From Nitrososphaerales archaeon TH526 (GTDB lineage Archaea; Thermoproteota; Nitrososphaeria; Nitrososphaerales; Nitrososphaeraceae), in assembly GCA_014523665.1 (NCBI GenBank), contig JAATVR010000171.1, forward strand, positions 1-10,552: a stretch of DNA of 10,552 bases. The letters run 5' to 3'. Each line of letters opens with the position of its first letter. Positions within the stretch are counted from its first letter, which is position 1. The notes beneath the pieces are model-generated. The model searched no databases. It had not been told where the DNA came from and saw nothing but the letters and a program-made list of their open reading frames with translations. Below are positions 1-5,750 of the stretch, piece after piece. Position numbers and translations under genes: made by a program.

Positions 1-287
1 ACTAGGAGAAGATGATTTTCTTCTAATGGAACTGTTATTCTCTTGATTTTCTCATATTCGGCCATTGCATACCTTCCCTCTCCTATTTTTGAGGCAAGCG
101 AATTCCTTAAAGCCCATCTTGCCAAAGCCTGCAAATTTGATCGTTTTGTTTCATCTGGAGAAAGGTAATTGGTTATTCCTTCTCTATGTCCTCCATATTT
201 TATGACTCCTGAATCGTCACAGACACCAGCAAACCTTACTCCTGATTCCAAATCAAGAACATCCTTACAGAGTCTGTCAAAATCCAT
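1..287 (-). CDS. DUF6659-like hypothetical protein, C-terminal part beyond the window
   Basis: An open frame runs from an ATG at 287 down to the left edge, giving 95 codons with no stop, so the gene continues outside. The N-terminus reads MDFDRLCKDVLDLESGVRFA, followed by a VCDDSGVIKYGG segment and a WALRNSLASKIGEGRYAMAEYEKI segment around residues 60-85. From memory this layout (a short sensor-like start, then a roadblock/profilin-like GV.. CD..G..KYGGHREGI stretch) matches the small soluble proteins named DUF6659 in thaumarchaea. That assignment is recall, not a search. There is no signal peptide or membrane segment in the visible part. An ATG at 298 is followed at once by a stop, so 287 is the start. 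A CTTATTAG box on the minus strand (314-321) lies about 30 bases upstream, which fits a nearly leaderless message. Function is unknown. Confidence 0.8.
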   Translation of the reverse strand, partial: MDFDRLCKDVLDLESGVRFAGVCDDSGVIKYGGHREGITNYLSPDETKRSNLQALARWALRNSLASKIGEGRYAMAEYEKIKRITVPLEENHLLL

Positions 288-313
288 ATTTATGACATAT
301 TAATGCCACGGAT

Positions 314-321
314 CTAATAAG
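314..321 (-). promoter_or_regulatory. TATA box of the DUF6659-like gene
   Basis: Minus-strand CTTATTAG is centred about 30 bases upstream of the ATG at 287. The predicted transcript start is only a few bases before the start codon. This is the same geometry seen at several other genes here. Confidence 0.45.
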
Positions 322-586
322 CATTGCCACCATTGATTCAGTATGATTCTGGACAATACGCAATCTAACTTTTAAATACATTCGTCAGAATAATAGACAG
401 GTGACAACAGTACATCCATCAAGTGCGATGACCTTCTCCCTGGGTTCAATTTTCCAAATCCGGTATTTCTAAAGTGACGACTGTCATCTTAAACTACAAC
501 CATAAGGGGTACCCTCCGGCCCAATCTTCTTTCTTCATCGTCCTTTATGGAAAACGTTCAAAACAAGATAGCAAAAGGAAACGCTC

Positions 587-595
587 AAATTATTT
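587..595 (+). promoter_or_regulatory. Possible trpC TATA box
   Basis: AAATTATTT is centred at about 591, which predicts transcript starts near 617 and a leader of about 14 bases. A purine-rich GAGAGG at 612-617 lies 13 bases before the ATG and would be at or outside the transcript end. The alternative promoter at 370-380 cannot be excluded. Confidence 0.3.
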
Positions 596-630
596 GATAC
601 GCAAATCCCAAGAGAGGAACAAAATAGTCC

Positions 631-1449
631 ATGGTAAGATTCCGGGATCCGGACAGCTTTCTTCACCGGCTGGTTGATAACTCTTACCGAGCTTTAGATG
701 ATGGAGCATATGATTTCAATACTTCGGATATCAGATCACACGATATACTAGATCTTAAAAAGCGAGTAGTTTCTTGTCCATATGTACCAATAATAGGAGA
801 AATAAAATACCGTTCGCCATCACAGGGAATCTTATTAGATAAAAAATTCAACCCTTCAGACATAGCTGAGACGATGATAAATTCTGGAGCGATAGCAATA
901 TCAGTCTTAACTCAGCCTTATGAATTCCACGGATCTATATGCCATCTTTCAAGCATTAGAAATAAAATAAATGCTCCTATTCTCATGAAAGACATAGTTG
1001 TCAGTGACGTACAGATTAGCATAGCCAGAAAAATCGGGGCAGATAGTATATTGCTTATCAAATCAGTTTTCGACAACAACTTAGCAGAGGGTGATATAGA
1101 ACAATACCTTGACTATGCAAATCGGATCGGGTTGAAGGCAATTGTTGAAGTTCATACCGAGATAGAATTTGCGGAGTCACTGAAACTAGTAGAAGGTTCG
1201 AGCAATAATATTCTTGGAATAAATAACCGTAACTTGGATACCCTTGAACTCGATACATCAGTAACGGCAGAGATCCTCAAGAAACAGCACAAAGGCAAGA
1301 ATGTGGTGATAAGTGAAAGTGGCATTTCAGATTCTCAAACTATCCGCGAACTCAGAAAAATTGGGGCGGATGGGTTTCTAGTAGGAACAAGTCTCGCTCG
1401 GTCGTCAGATATTGGGCATAAAATGGAGGAGCTAGCTCAAGCGATCTAG
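631..1449 (+). CDS. trpC: Indole-3-glycerol phosphate synthase (TrpC)
   Basis: Converts 1-(2-carboxyphenylamino)-1-deoxyribulose 5-phosphate to indole-3-glycerol phosphate, the fourth step of tryptophan synthesis. It is a cytoplasmic single-domain TIM barrel of 272 residues, slightly longer than typical archaeal TrpC. All signature blocks are present: GEIKYRSPSQG at 56-66 (E57, K59, S62), ILMKDIVV with the catalytic-acid lysine K120, IVEVH with E173 as the catalytic base, GINNRNL at 196-202 (N198), and SESGIS at 228-233 (E229, S230). The phosphate-binding end is GADGFLVGTSL at 245-255. A TAG at 625-627 just before the ATG fixes the longest frame. The first about 10 residues are not family-like, so a slightly later start is possible. 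No other trp gene adjoins it; the next 670 bases downstream lack a clear gene. No fusion to TrpF or TrpD. Confidence 0.97.
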   Translation: MVRFRDPDSFLHRLVDNSYRALDDGAYDFNTSDIRSHDILDLKKRVVSCPYVPIIGEIKYRSPSQGILLDKKFNPSDIAETMINSGAIAISVLTQPYEFHGSICHLSSIRNKINAPILMKDIVVSDVQISIARKIGADSILLIKSVFDNNLAEGDIEQYLDYANRIGLKAIVEVHTEIEFAESLKLVEGSSNNILGINNRNLDTLELDTSVTAEILKKQHKGKNVVISESGISDSQTIRELRKIGADGFLVGTSLARSSDIGHKMEELAQAI

Positions 1450-1467
1450 TCGTACCCAAACGCGCTT

Positions 1468-1502
1468 GGTTGGCTACTGTAGTGTAGGGTTGGCTACAGT
1501 AG
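1468..1502. repeat. 15-base tandem direct repeat that also forms a 9-bp hairpin
   Basis: Copies of GGTTGGCTAC(T/A)GTAG lie at 1468-1482 and 1488-1502, 20 bases apart with one mismatch. The single difference makes CTACTGTAG (1474-1482) and CTACAGTAG (1494-1502) exact reverse complements, so the pair can fold as a 9-bp stem with an 11-base loop. It begins 18 bases after the trpC stop. No T-run follows, so a 3' stabilising structure or a regulator-binding site is as likely as a terminator. Confidence 0.7.
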
Positions 1503-2121
1503 AGAACAAAGGAATAACCATAGTATTGCAAGATAGCTCAGTCAATGGATTGTCGCAAAATCCCTTTCCTGTGCTAGTGCTAATCCGCAATTATGTTCCA
1601 ACGGTAGCCCAGGCCTCAGCTTAGTTCTAAACTGTTCAATTATACAATGTCAGTACCTCGGAGCCCTTAGAACAACTTAACCCCGTCTTGAATATTTGTA
1701 GATGGTTCACTCTGTGACACATTGGTTCCTATTCGACGAGTTGATTGACTTACAATGCTCTTGCTATAATCAGTGGTTAGAGGGGGCCTACTCGAACCAT
1801 CAGCATGCCGTGCGTGTCAAGTAATTCTCCTACCCCAATCTTTGATGTTTATCCATCCGGTAGGCCTCCGAAACGTAATCCCCATAGCGCAATTCACTAT
1901 CATAAATCTAGGAAACCGATCCTCTGAGGTAATATACTCTTAACCCGAGCTTCCAACCGAAATTTCTATTAAGATTTCACGAAATTTTCAAAACGATTTT
2001 AGTGAATGTCAATTATTTTACGGGTTGACGGTGTTGATTGTCCCTATTTTTATCATACCCTGCATTCGAGCTTTGCAAGTTGAACCCTATTCGAATTGCT
2101 ACTGTAGGATCGGATATTCGG
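1503..2121. other. Gene-poor spacer downstream of trpC
   Basis: I could not support a gene in these about 620 bases on either strand. Short plus-strand frames exist: 1702-1824 is 40 codons from ATG, and 1845-1943 is 32 codons. On the minus strand, frames end often. A minus-strand stretch near 1549-1630 reads as a degenerate Cys-Gly-Leu plus Arg-Asp pattern, weakly like the end of a TnpB protein, but the rest of such a protein is not visible. The segment 1780-1830 is slightly richer in G+C than its surroundings, but I could fold no tRNA, 5S rRNA or SRP RNA from it. It may contain decayed coding sequence. Confidence 0.5.
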
Positions 2122-2289
2122 CTATGTAAATTCACTAAATCTCTCATTGAAGACTTTGCAACCTATTCTCTTGTGAATGTCAACCATTTCCTTTGCGTCT
2201 CGATCATCATCAATCTCAAGATGAAATCCACAATTTCTACACACGATCACACTCGACATCCCCCTGTGTCCTATTTCTATCTGATTCAT
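2122..2289 (-). CDS. Very small CCHC-type zinc-finger protein (55 residues)
   Basis: The minus-strand frame from ATG 2289 to TAG 2124-2122 encodes 55 residues. The core is C17-R-N-C20-G-F-H, an acidic turn (EIDDDRD at 25-31), a helix, then H39-x4-C44, giving CX2C-X18-HX4C. This is a single zinc-binding knuckle with a short tail ending FNERFSEFT. The protein is soluble with no membrane segment. An internal Met at residue 11 (2259) would give 45 residues. I prefer 2289 because the TTTAAGAT box (2311-2318) lies 25.5 bases upstream, which is right for a leaderless start. Many thaumarchaea carry families of tiny zinc-finger proteins of unknown role; nucleic-acid or protein binding is inference. 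It is isolated, with no operon partner. The opposite strand holds an 88-codon frame that I read as its antisense shadow. Confidence 0.75.
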   Translation of the reverse strand: MNQIEIGHRGMSSVIVCRNCGFHLEIDDDRDAKEMVDIHKRIGCKVFNERFSEFT

Positions 2290-2310
2290 AACGAACCTTA
2301 TTAGTATTGT

Positions 2311-2318
2311 ATCTTAAA
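2311..2318 (-). promoter_or_regulatory. TATA box of the small zinc-finger gene
   Basis: Minus-strand TTTAAGAT is centred 25.5 bases upstream of the ATG at 2289. Transcription would start at or next to the start codon, which decides between the two possible Met starts. Confidence 0.55.
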
Positions 2319-2812
2319 TCCCATTGACAACAAAATTTGAGCCGGGGTTGAGCAAATAGCTTTCTGGTCGCATTGAACCTTGTTTGGTGCTTCTATAAAG
2401 GATCTACATACGTCAATGAGTGTGCCGGAAGATTCCAAAGAACATGAAGTTCCTTAGTGACCTCGAACTAGGCAAGCACTCCTAAAAAAGCTTGAAGGGG
2501 GCTGTCATTGACCTCCCCTAACCGTCATTTGCAGGTAGAAGTCATATATGCAATACACGAAATATATTCTGATGATAAATACAAGACGTAATCAAATGAG
2601 TTGTCCTATTGAAGTAGTCTGCTGTAAATCCCAAAAATGGGCTTCAGTGCTGATTTGCACCACATTGCGGCGGCTCATTTTCCCTTTGTGACTGGACTGA
2701 AAATATTATCACAGGGTGGCTCGTCGTTTTGAGCTATTTAGTCCCTTCTATATTTAGAAATCTTCTACCTTCACGCGCATAGTCGGACAAATCTTCGACG
2801 GTGATGCGGATC
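2319..2812. other. Spacer between the zinc-finger gene and the CBS gene
   Basis: About 490 bases separate two divergently transcribed small genes. No frame on either strand is convincing. The segment contains a GC-rich hairpin at 2496-2519 and a small CCCA/TGGG hairpin near 2631-2642. I found no C/D sRNA; the TGATGAT at about 2572 lacks a purine before it and has no matching D box. Confidence 0.5.
2496..2519. repeat. GC-rich imperfect hairpin
   Basis: AGGGG (2496-2500) pairs with CCCCT (2515-2519). An inner GTC (2504-2506) pairs with GAC (2510-2512) across an ATT loop. It stands out in an AT-rich spacer. No T-run follows on the plus strand. Role unknown. Confidence 0.5.
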
Positions 2813-2820
2813 ATATTTAT
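2813..2820 (+). promoter_or_regulatory. TATA box of the CBS-domain gene
   Basis: ATATTTAT is centred 28.5 bases before the ATG at 2845. The message is predicted to be leaderless or nearly so. No Shine-Dalgarno sequence precedes the ATG. Confidence 0.55.
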
Positions 2821-2844
2821 TGTTTTAGATCTCTTACATTTGCT

Positions 2845-3267
2845 ATGCCAGAGGTTGTAAAGAATATAATGACTCGAGAAGTTATCACTATTGACAACGA
2901 CAGGAATATTGTAGACGCAGCGAAACTGATGACAAGTAATCAAATAAGTTCATTAATTGTCGAAAAGAATCACGATGCAGTTGGAATTATTTCAGAGAGA
3001 GATTTTGTTCGAAAAGTGTGTTCCAAAGATCTCCGTTCATCGGAAGTCTTGGTATCAGAGATAATGTCAAACATATCCATAACTGCTGAACCAGATACCC
3101 CATTGGAAGTGGCAGTTCAGAGAATGATCAATCATAGGATAAGAAGACTTCCAGTTTTAGAAAAAGGGAAGATAGTGGGTATTGTGACGGTAACAGATTT
3201 AGCAAGAGAATTAAGAAAAGTCGTTCTACAAGAAGGAGTATTATACGAACTTTTAAATTCGCAGTAG
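2845..3267 (+). CDS. Two-CBS-domain protein (CBS pair, 140 residues)
   Basis: A stand-alone CBS pair (Bateman module). CBS1 covers about residues 6-60 and starts with the typical V..IMT.EV.TID pattern, ending GIISERDFVRKV at 47-58. CBS2 covers about 68-127 and ends GIVTVTDLAREL at 112-123. A short helical tail follows. CBS pairs generally bind adenine nucleotides or S-adenosylmethionine in the cleft between the domains and act as energy or ligand sensors. There is no fused enzyme, transporter or DNA-binding domain, so the partner and ligand are unknown. It is soluble, and its length is usual for archaeal stand-alone CBS pairs. It stands alone with spacers on both sides. The start at 2845 is supported by the TATA box at 2813-2820. 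The antisense frame at 2734-2943 is not a gene. Confidence 0.93.
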   Translation: MPEVVKNIMTREVITIDNDRNIVDAAKLMTSNQISSLIVEKNHDAVGIISERDFVRKVCSKDLRSSEVLVSEIMSNISITAEPDTPLEVAVQRMINHRIRRLPVLEKGKIVGIVTVTDLARELRKVVLQEGVLYELLNSQ

Positions 3268-3272
3268 AGGAA

Positions 3273-3291
3273 ACTCTCCAAATAGGAGTGT
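3273..3291 (+). terminator. Hairpin just after the CBS gene
   Basis: ACTCTCC (3273-3279) and GGAGTGT (3285-3291) form a 7-bp stem with one T-T mismatch and an AAATA loop. It begins six bases after the CBS stop codon. No T-run follows, so a 3'-end or mRNA-stability element is possible but a classical terminator is not shown. Confidence 0.35.
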
Positions 3292-3382
3292 CATACATCT
3301 GGTAAGTTTCTACGTCCCGGATACCGCTTCTGGTACATACTGCGTAGTAAACAATTTCTATATAGGAGGAATCTGTATTGCT

Positions 3383-3407
3383 TAAATATCATCTTTCTAA
3401 ATATCAT
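3383..3407. repeat. 10-base direct repeat, 15-base period
   Basis: TAAATATCAT occurs exactly at 3383-3392 and 3398-3407, followed at 3414-3423 by the palindrome AGCTTAAGCT. The spacing is about 1.5 helical turns, which is compatible with paired protein sites, but no target gene is evident. Confidence 0.45.
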
Positions 3408-3523
3408 AATAGGAGCTTAAGCTTCACAATTAACTTTTAGCGTGTGATACTCTAATCAAATGGATTTGTTCACAGCAGAATAAATCTTCATAACTTTGAT
3501 CAAACTTCTAATGAGTAAGTACG

Positions 3524-3706
3524 ATGCACGAAATTTGTGCACTAGCTTTAGGAACTAATTACCAGTCATATGTACTTAGTGAAAAAACAATCAATGGATC
3601 AAGGTGTCGCCATTATCATCAAGATGTTCTTGACATTTCATTTAGTGGAATCAATAAAATCATTTGGGTCAGTAACATTGCTAACTCTAAAGAACAAGTA
3701 CCCTGA
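3524..3706 (+). CDS. Doubtful 60-residue frame
   Basis: An ATG frame of 60 codons ends in TGA at 3704-3706. The product is mixed in character: Cys/His-containing segments (GSRCRHYHQDV at 35-45) and a hydrophobic stretch IIWVSNIAN near the end. I recognise no domain. A TATA-like AATAAATC at 3478-3485 is placed better for a different ATG (3511, only 15 codons, another frame) than for 3524. No Shine-Dalgarno sequence. It may be a chance frame or a remnant. It is listed because nothing else occupies the segment. Confidence 0.2.
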   Translation: MHEICALALGTNYQSYVLSEKTINGSRCRHYHQDVLDISFSGINKIIWVSNIANSKEQVP

Positions 3707-3714
3707 GTTTTATT

Positions 3715-3765
3715 GCATCAGGCCAAAATCAAGTGATGCGGGCTAGAATTTTGAAAAAAAAATTC
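3715..3765. repeat. Two adjacent hairpins with an A9/T9 tract
   Basis: GCATCA (3715-3720) pairs with TGATGC (3734-3739) across a 13-base loop. GAATTTT (3746-3752) pairs with AAAATTC (3759-3765) across a 6-base loop. The second contains nine consecutive A (3754-3762). Read on the minus strand this is T9, the kind of tract that ends archaeal transcripts, but no minus-strand gene upstream is evident. Confidence 0.45.
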
Positions 3766-3900
3766 AACATGGATTACAGCAAGAGTATCTGATAACCCAA
3801 TTATTATTCGAAGCGATATAATCAGAAGGACAGACGAAAATAGGATATAATGGAATACCACCGATCGCTAATCAAGTGTGTACTACCATTGGTATGGACA

Positions 3901-3908
3901 TTTATAAA
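3901..3908 (+). promoter_or_regulatory. TATA-like box of a possible small unit
   Basis: TTTATAAA is a strong but symmetrical TATA match, so direction is not defined by the box alone. On the plus strand it predicts a start near 3931. A second box, TTATACGA at 3930-3937, would predict a start close to the ATG at 3964. Confidence 0.4.
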
Positions 3909-3963
3909 TCCCTTTACGTACCCTGATTCTTATACGATGTTAAACAAGACTTAGGCAAGGATT

Positions 3964-4151
3964 ATGGTTTCTGAAGAAATCAAGATCGCTGATAAATATG
4001 TAATGTTCCTCACTAGGTGCGCTTCAATCGGTATGTCATAACCAATACAGCTACAGCTTTCCATTCTGTGATCACGCACCTGATTAAGGGTCCACCCATA
4101 GGCGTTCAACAATCAGAGGTTTTATTCCAGAAAGAAGATGTCTTCTTTTGA
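3964..4151 (+). pseudogene. Possible small frameshifted gene (about 61 residues if joined)
   Basis: From ATG 3964 the frame reads MVSEEIKIADKYVMFLTR and stops at TAA 4039-4041 after 25 codons. The frame shifted by one base is open from GTG 4017 to TGA 4149-4151 (44 codons, including AFHSVITHLIKGPPIGVQQ). One base removed near 4036-4041 would join them. A TATA-like site lies 30 bases before 3964, and a hairpin plus T6 lies exactly at the end of the second frame, so transcription is plausible. Options are a frameshifted pseudogene, a sequencing error, two tiny proteins, or a non-coding RNA. I recognise no family. Confidence 0.3.
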
Positions 4152-4157
4152 TTTTTT
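4131..4157 (+). terminator. Intrinsic-terminator-like hairpin with T6
   Basis: AAAGAAGA (4131-4138) and TCTTCTTT (4141-4148) are exact inverted repeats, forming a 7-bp stem with an ATGT loop. Three bases later comes a run of six T (4152-4157). This is the best terminator-shaped element in the window and closes the possible unit that starts near 3930. It lies about 120 bases before the rfcL promoter. Confidence 0.55.
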
Positions 4158-4280
4158 CCACAAGTGAAAAGTGTAATTCTGACAGGTGCATCACACCACG
4201 AATGGATTGATACGCAAGTAACAAGGTCATTCCATATATGATACACACAATGTATATTCAGTAATTATCTAAAGTAATAG

Positions 4281-4288
4281 TAAATAAT
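4281..4288 (+). promoter_or_regulatory. TATA box of rfcL
   Basis: TAAATAAT is centred 28.5 bases before the ATG at 4313 and predicts a leaderless message. No Shine-Dalgarno sequence lies between the box and the gene. Confidence 0.5.
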
Positions 4289-4312
4289 GGGATCAGAACT
4301 GTTACGCTTTGA

Positions 4313-5575
4313 ATGATGTGGACTGAAAAATATCGACCTCTTAGATTGGATAATTTCGTAGGAAATCTTGAAGCTCGCTCACACATAGTAAAATGGCTAA
4401 ATACGTGGGTCAATGGGAAAAAGCCGTTGCTCATCATAGGTCCTCCAGGCGTTGGTAAGACCTCATTTGTCCACATCCTATCAACTGATTATGATTTTGA
4501 TTTAATTGAAATGAATGCTAGCGATTCTAGAACCAGAGATATGTTGGAATCTAGGGTTCTTCCTGTACTCAATAACGCAAGCCTTTATGGTAAACGAATG
4601 CTTTTGTTTCTTGACGAGGTAGACGGAATTTACCGGAGGCAAGATACAGGGGGAATAGAATTCCTTACTAGGATCCTAAAGGAGCCCACAGTACCAATAG
4701 TATTGGCATCCAATTCTAGAAACGCACGAATTAAAGAGCTGACTAAAAATTGCAGAGTCATCGAATTCCATCCAATACCTTTGAGCCTGTCTGAAAAACT
4801 TTTGGACCAGATTATATCCAAAGAAGGCTTAACCCTGTCTGTGCCGGAAAAAGACCTAATCTTGAAGCGAAGTCATGGCGATATACGTTCTTTACTCAAC
4901 CTTCTTCAATCTGCCAATGCGCAATATATGTCAGATAATGAATACAACTCTGAAATTGATATAGGATCAGCAATTAATGCATTCTTTGCTGACGCTACTA
5001 TAGAAAATGCGAAGGATATTCTTGCTAGATCAGATTCCCACTACGTTGACCCACGGTTTGGGTTATCTCCTGAAGACAGGAGAAGGGATATTCTGTATGC
5101 CTTCTTTACGAGTGTTGTTTCATCTCGCACATTAGATATGAATACTAGAGCAATCCTTCTTGAGATTTTATCTTCGATTGACATCTGGATCGGAAGGATA
5201 TTTCAGAACAGAAATTGGAGATTGCTAAGGTACCTTGATGAGATATTTGTAAACAGAATATACGACGTTTCCCGACACAGTGGGATAAACTATTCTCAGT
5301 ATAGCTTCCTATGGCCCACTATTATGCCGGTAATTACAAGAAGCCAAGGTTTGAAACCCCTACTTTCATTCCTTTCAATTGAGACTCACTCGGGGTATAG
5401 CACATGTGGGTCTTTGACCCTACCTTATTTTATTTCCATCTTGTCAAATCATGACAATCTTGATCAAGTCCTTACGTTACTTGATTTAGACCAAAAACAA
5501 GTGTCAGCAATAAAAAAGGAAATCGACGTAATTCTCAAGCGTATGTCTAGGACACATATTCGCTTACATAGTTAG
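4313..5575 (+). CDS. rfcL: Replication factor C large subunit (RfcL)
   Basis: Large subunit of the archaeal clamp loader. With RfcS it opens PCNA and loads it at primer ends in an ATP-dependent manner. The 420 residues begin with the family signature WTEKYRP (3-9). AAA+ motifs follow: Walker A GPPGVGKT (43-50), Walker B LLFLDEVD (97-104), sensor 1 LASNSR (131-136) and sensor 2 GDIRSLLN (189-196). The C-terminal helical collar domain (about 230-420) is divergent. An arginine finger of the SRC type is not needed in RfcL and is not seen. The C-terminus ends RTHIRLHS with no recognisable QxxLxxFF PIP box and no charged linker, unlike many archaeal RfcL. A stop (TGA 4310-4312) precedes the ATG. 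A second ATG at 4316 is an equally good start. RfcS is not in the window. The gene converges with hflX. Confidence 0.95.
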   Translation: MMWTEKYRPLRLDNFVGNLEARSHIVKWLNTWVNGKKPLLIIGPPGVGKTSFVHILSTDYDFDLIEMNASDSRTRDMLESRVLPVLNNASLYGKRMLLFLDEVDGIYRRQDTGGIEFLTRILKEPTVPIVLASNSRNARIKELTKNCRVIEFHPIPLSLSEKLLDQIISKEGLTLSVPEKDLILKRSHGDIRSLLNLLQSANAQYMSDNEYNSEIDIGSAINAFFADATIENAKDILARSDSHYVDPRFGLSPEDRRRDILYAFFTSVVSSRTLDMNTRAILLEILSSIDIWIGRIFQNRNWRLLRYLDEIFVNRIYDVSRHSGINYSQYSFLWPTIMPVITRSQGLKPLLSFLSIETHSGYSTCGSLTLPYFISILSNHDNLDQVLTLLDLDQKQVSAIKKEIDVILKRMSRTHIRLHS

Positions 5576-5689
5576 TGTTGTAAGAAATAAGACTATTACA
5601 TACATTCAAAAGTATGAGCTAAGAAATCTCTACTCCAAAACAAACCATTAGCATTTGCTACTCTGATTGATCAATTATAAATTATGCCC

Positions 5690-5709
5690 TTTCCTTTGTA
5701 GTTTTTGTT
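5690..5709 (+). terminator. T-rich tract between convergent rfcL and hflX
   Basis: The 175-base convergent spacer has a T-rich plus-strand stretch ending in T5 (5702-5706), a possible rfcL terminator. On the minus strand, TTTGTTTTGG around 5636-5645 could end hflX. A 10-bp palindrome ATTGATCAAT lies at 5666-5675. Evidence is composition only. Confidence 0.3.
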
Positions 5710-5750
5710 CCATCCACAACACCTAGCAGAATTCAGTAAGGTAATTCAAT

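Larger units (their letters stand above)
288..630. other. Spacer between the DUF6659-like gene and trpC
   Basis: This divergent spacer of 343 bases has no convincing gene. It holds the minus-strand TATA box at 314-321 and two plus-strand TATA-like sites. One is TTTTAAATACA at 370-380. The other is AAATTATTT at 587-595, 40 bases before the trpC ATG. If the first is the trpC promoter, the mRNA would have a leader of roughly 230 bases. A possible long-range pairing (CAGT near 408 with ACTG near 478) could fold that leader. A 67-residue frame at 474-677 overlaps trpC out of frame and shows no protein character. A 16-codon ATG frame at 547-597 has no Trp codons, so it does not look like a tryptophan attenuator peptide. 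Confidence 0.5.
3292..3898. other. Gene-poor spacer with repeats and hairpins
   Basis: About 600 bases without a firmly supported gene, apart from one weak 60-codon frame listed separately. Visible structure includes TAAATATCAT repeated exactly at 3383-3392 and 3398-3407 (15-base period) and the 10-bp palindrome AGCTTAAGCT at 3414-3423. Two adjacent hairpins lie at 3715-3739 and 3746-3765. A run of nine A at 3754-3762 is a T9 tract on the minus strand. The mix of short frames and small inverted repeats could be decayed sequence. I cannot name a parent element. Confidence 0.5.

Noticed and set aside
440..480. TGGGTTCAATTTTCC resembling a tRNA T-arm
   Set aside because: The base after the loop is not C and the stems do not pair; no acceptor, D or anticodon arms could be formed.
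547..597. 16-codon frame upstream of trpC as an attenuator leader peptide
   Set aside because: It contains no Trp codons and is followed by no terminator/antiterminator pair that I can fold.
474..677. 67-codon frame before trpC
   Set aside because: It overlaps the trpC start out of frame, has low-complexity basic content and no promoter at the expected distance.
1702..1824. 40-codon plus-strand ATG frame
   Set aside because: Length is within chance expectation; no TATA box at leaderless distance, no Shine-Dalgarno sequence and no recognised pattern.
1780..1860. Minus-strand GGTTCGAGT inside a GC-richer patch, possibly a tRNA
   Set aside because: The putative T-stem does not pair and no cloverleaf could be assembled.
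2038..2304. 88-codon plus-strand frame with a TTG start
   Set aside because: It lies exactly opposite the small zinc-finger gene, which has a clear metal-binding pattern and promoter; the plus-strand product shows no domain and no promoter.
2568..2640. TGATGAT as box C of a second C/D sRNA
   Set aside because: The base before is C rather than a purine, no CTGA box follows at the right spacing, and no terminal stem forms.
4258..4476. 72-codon minus-strand frame
   Set aside because: Antisense to the start of rfcL, covering its Walker A region.
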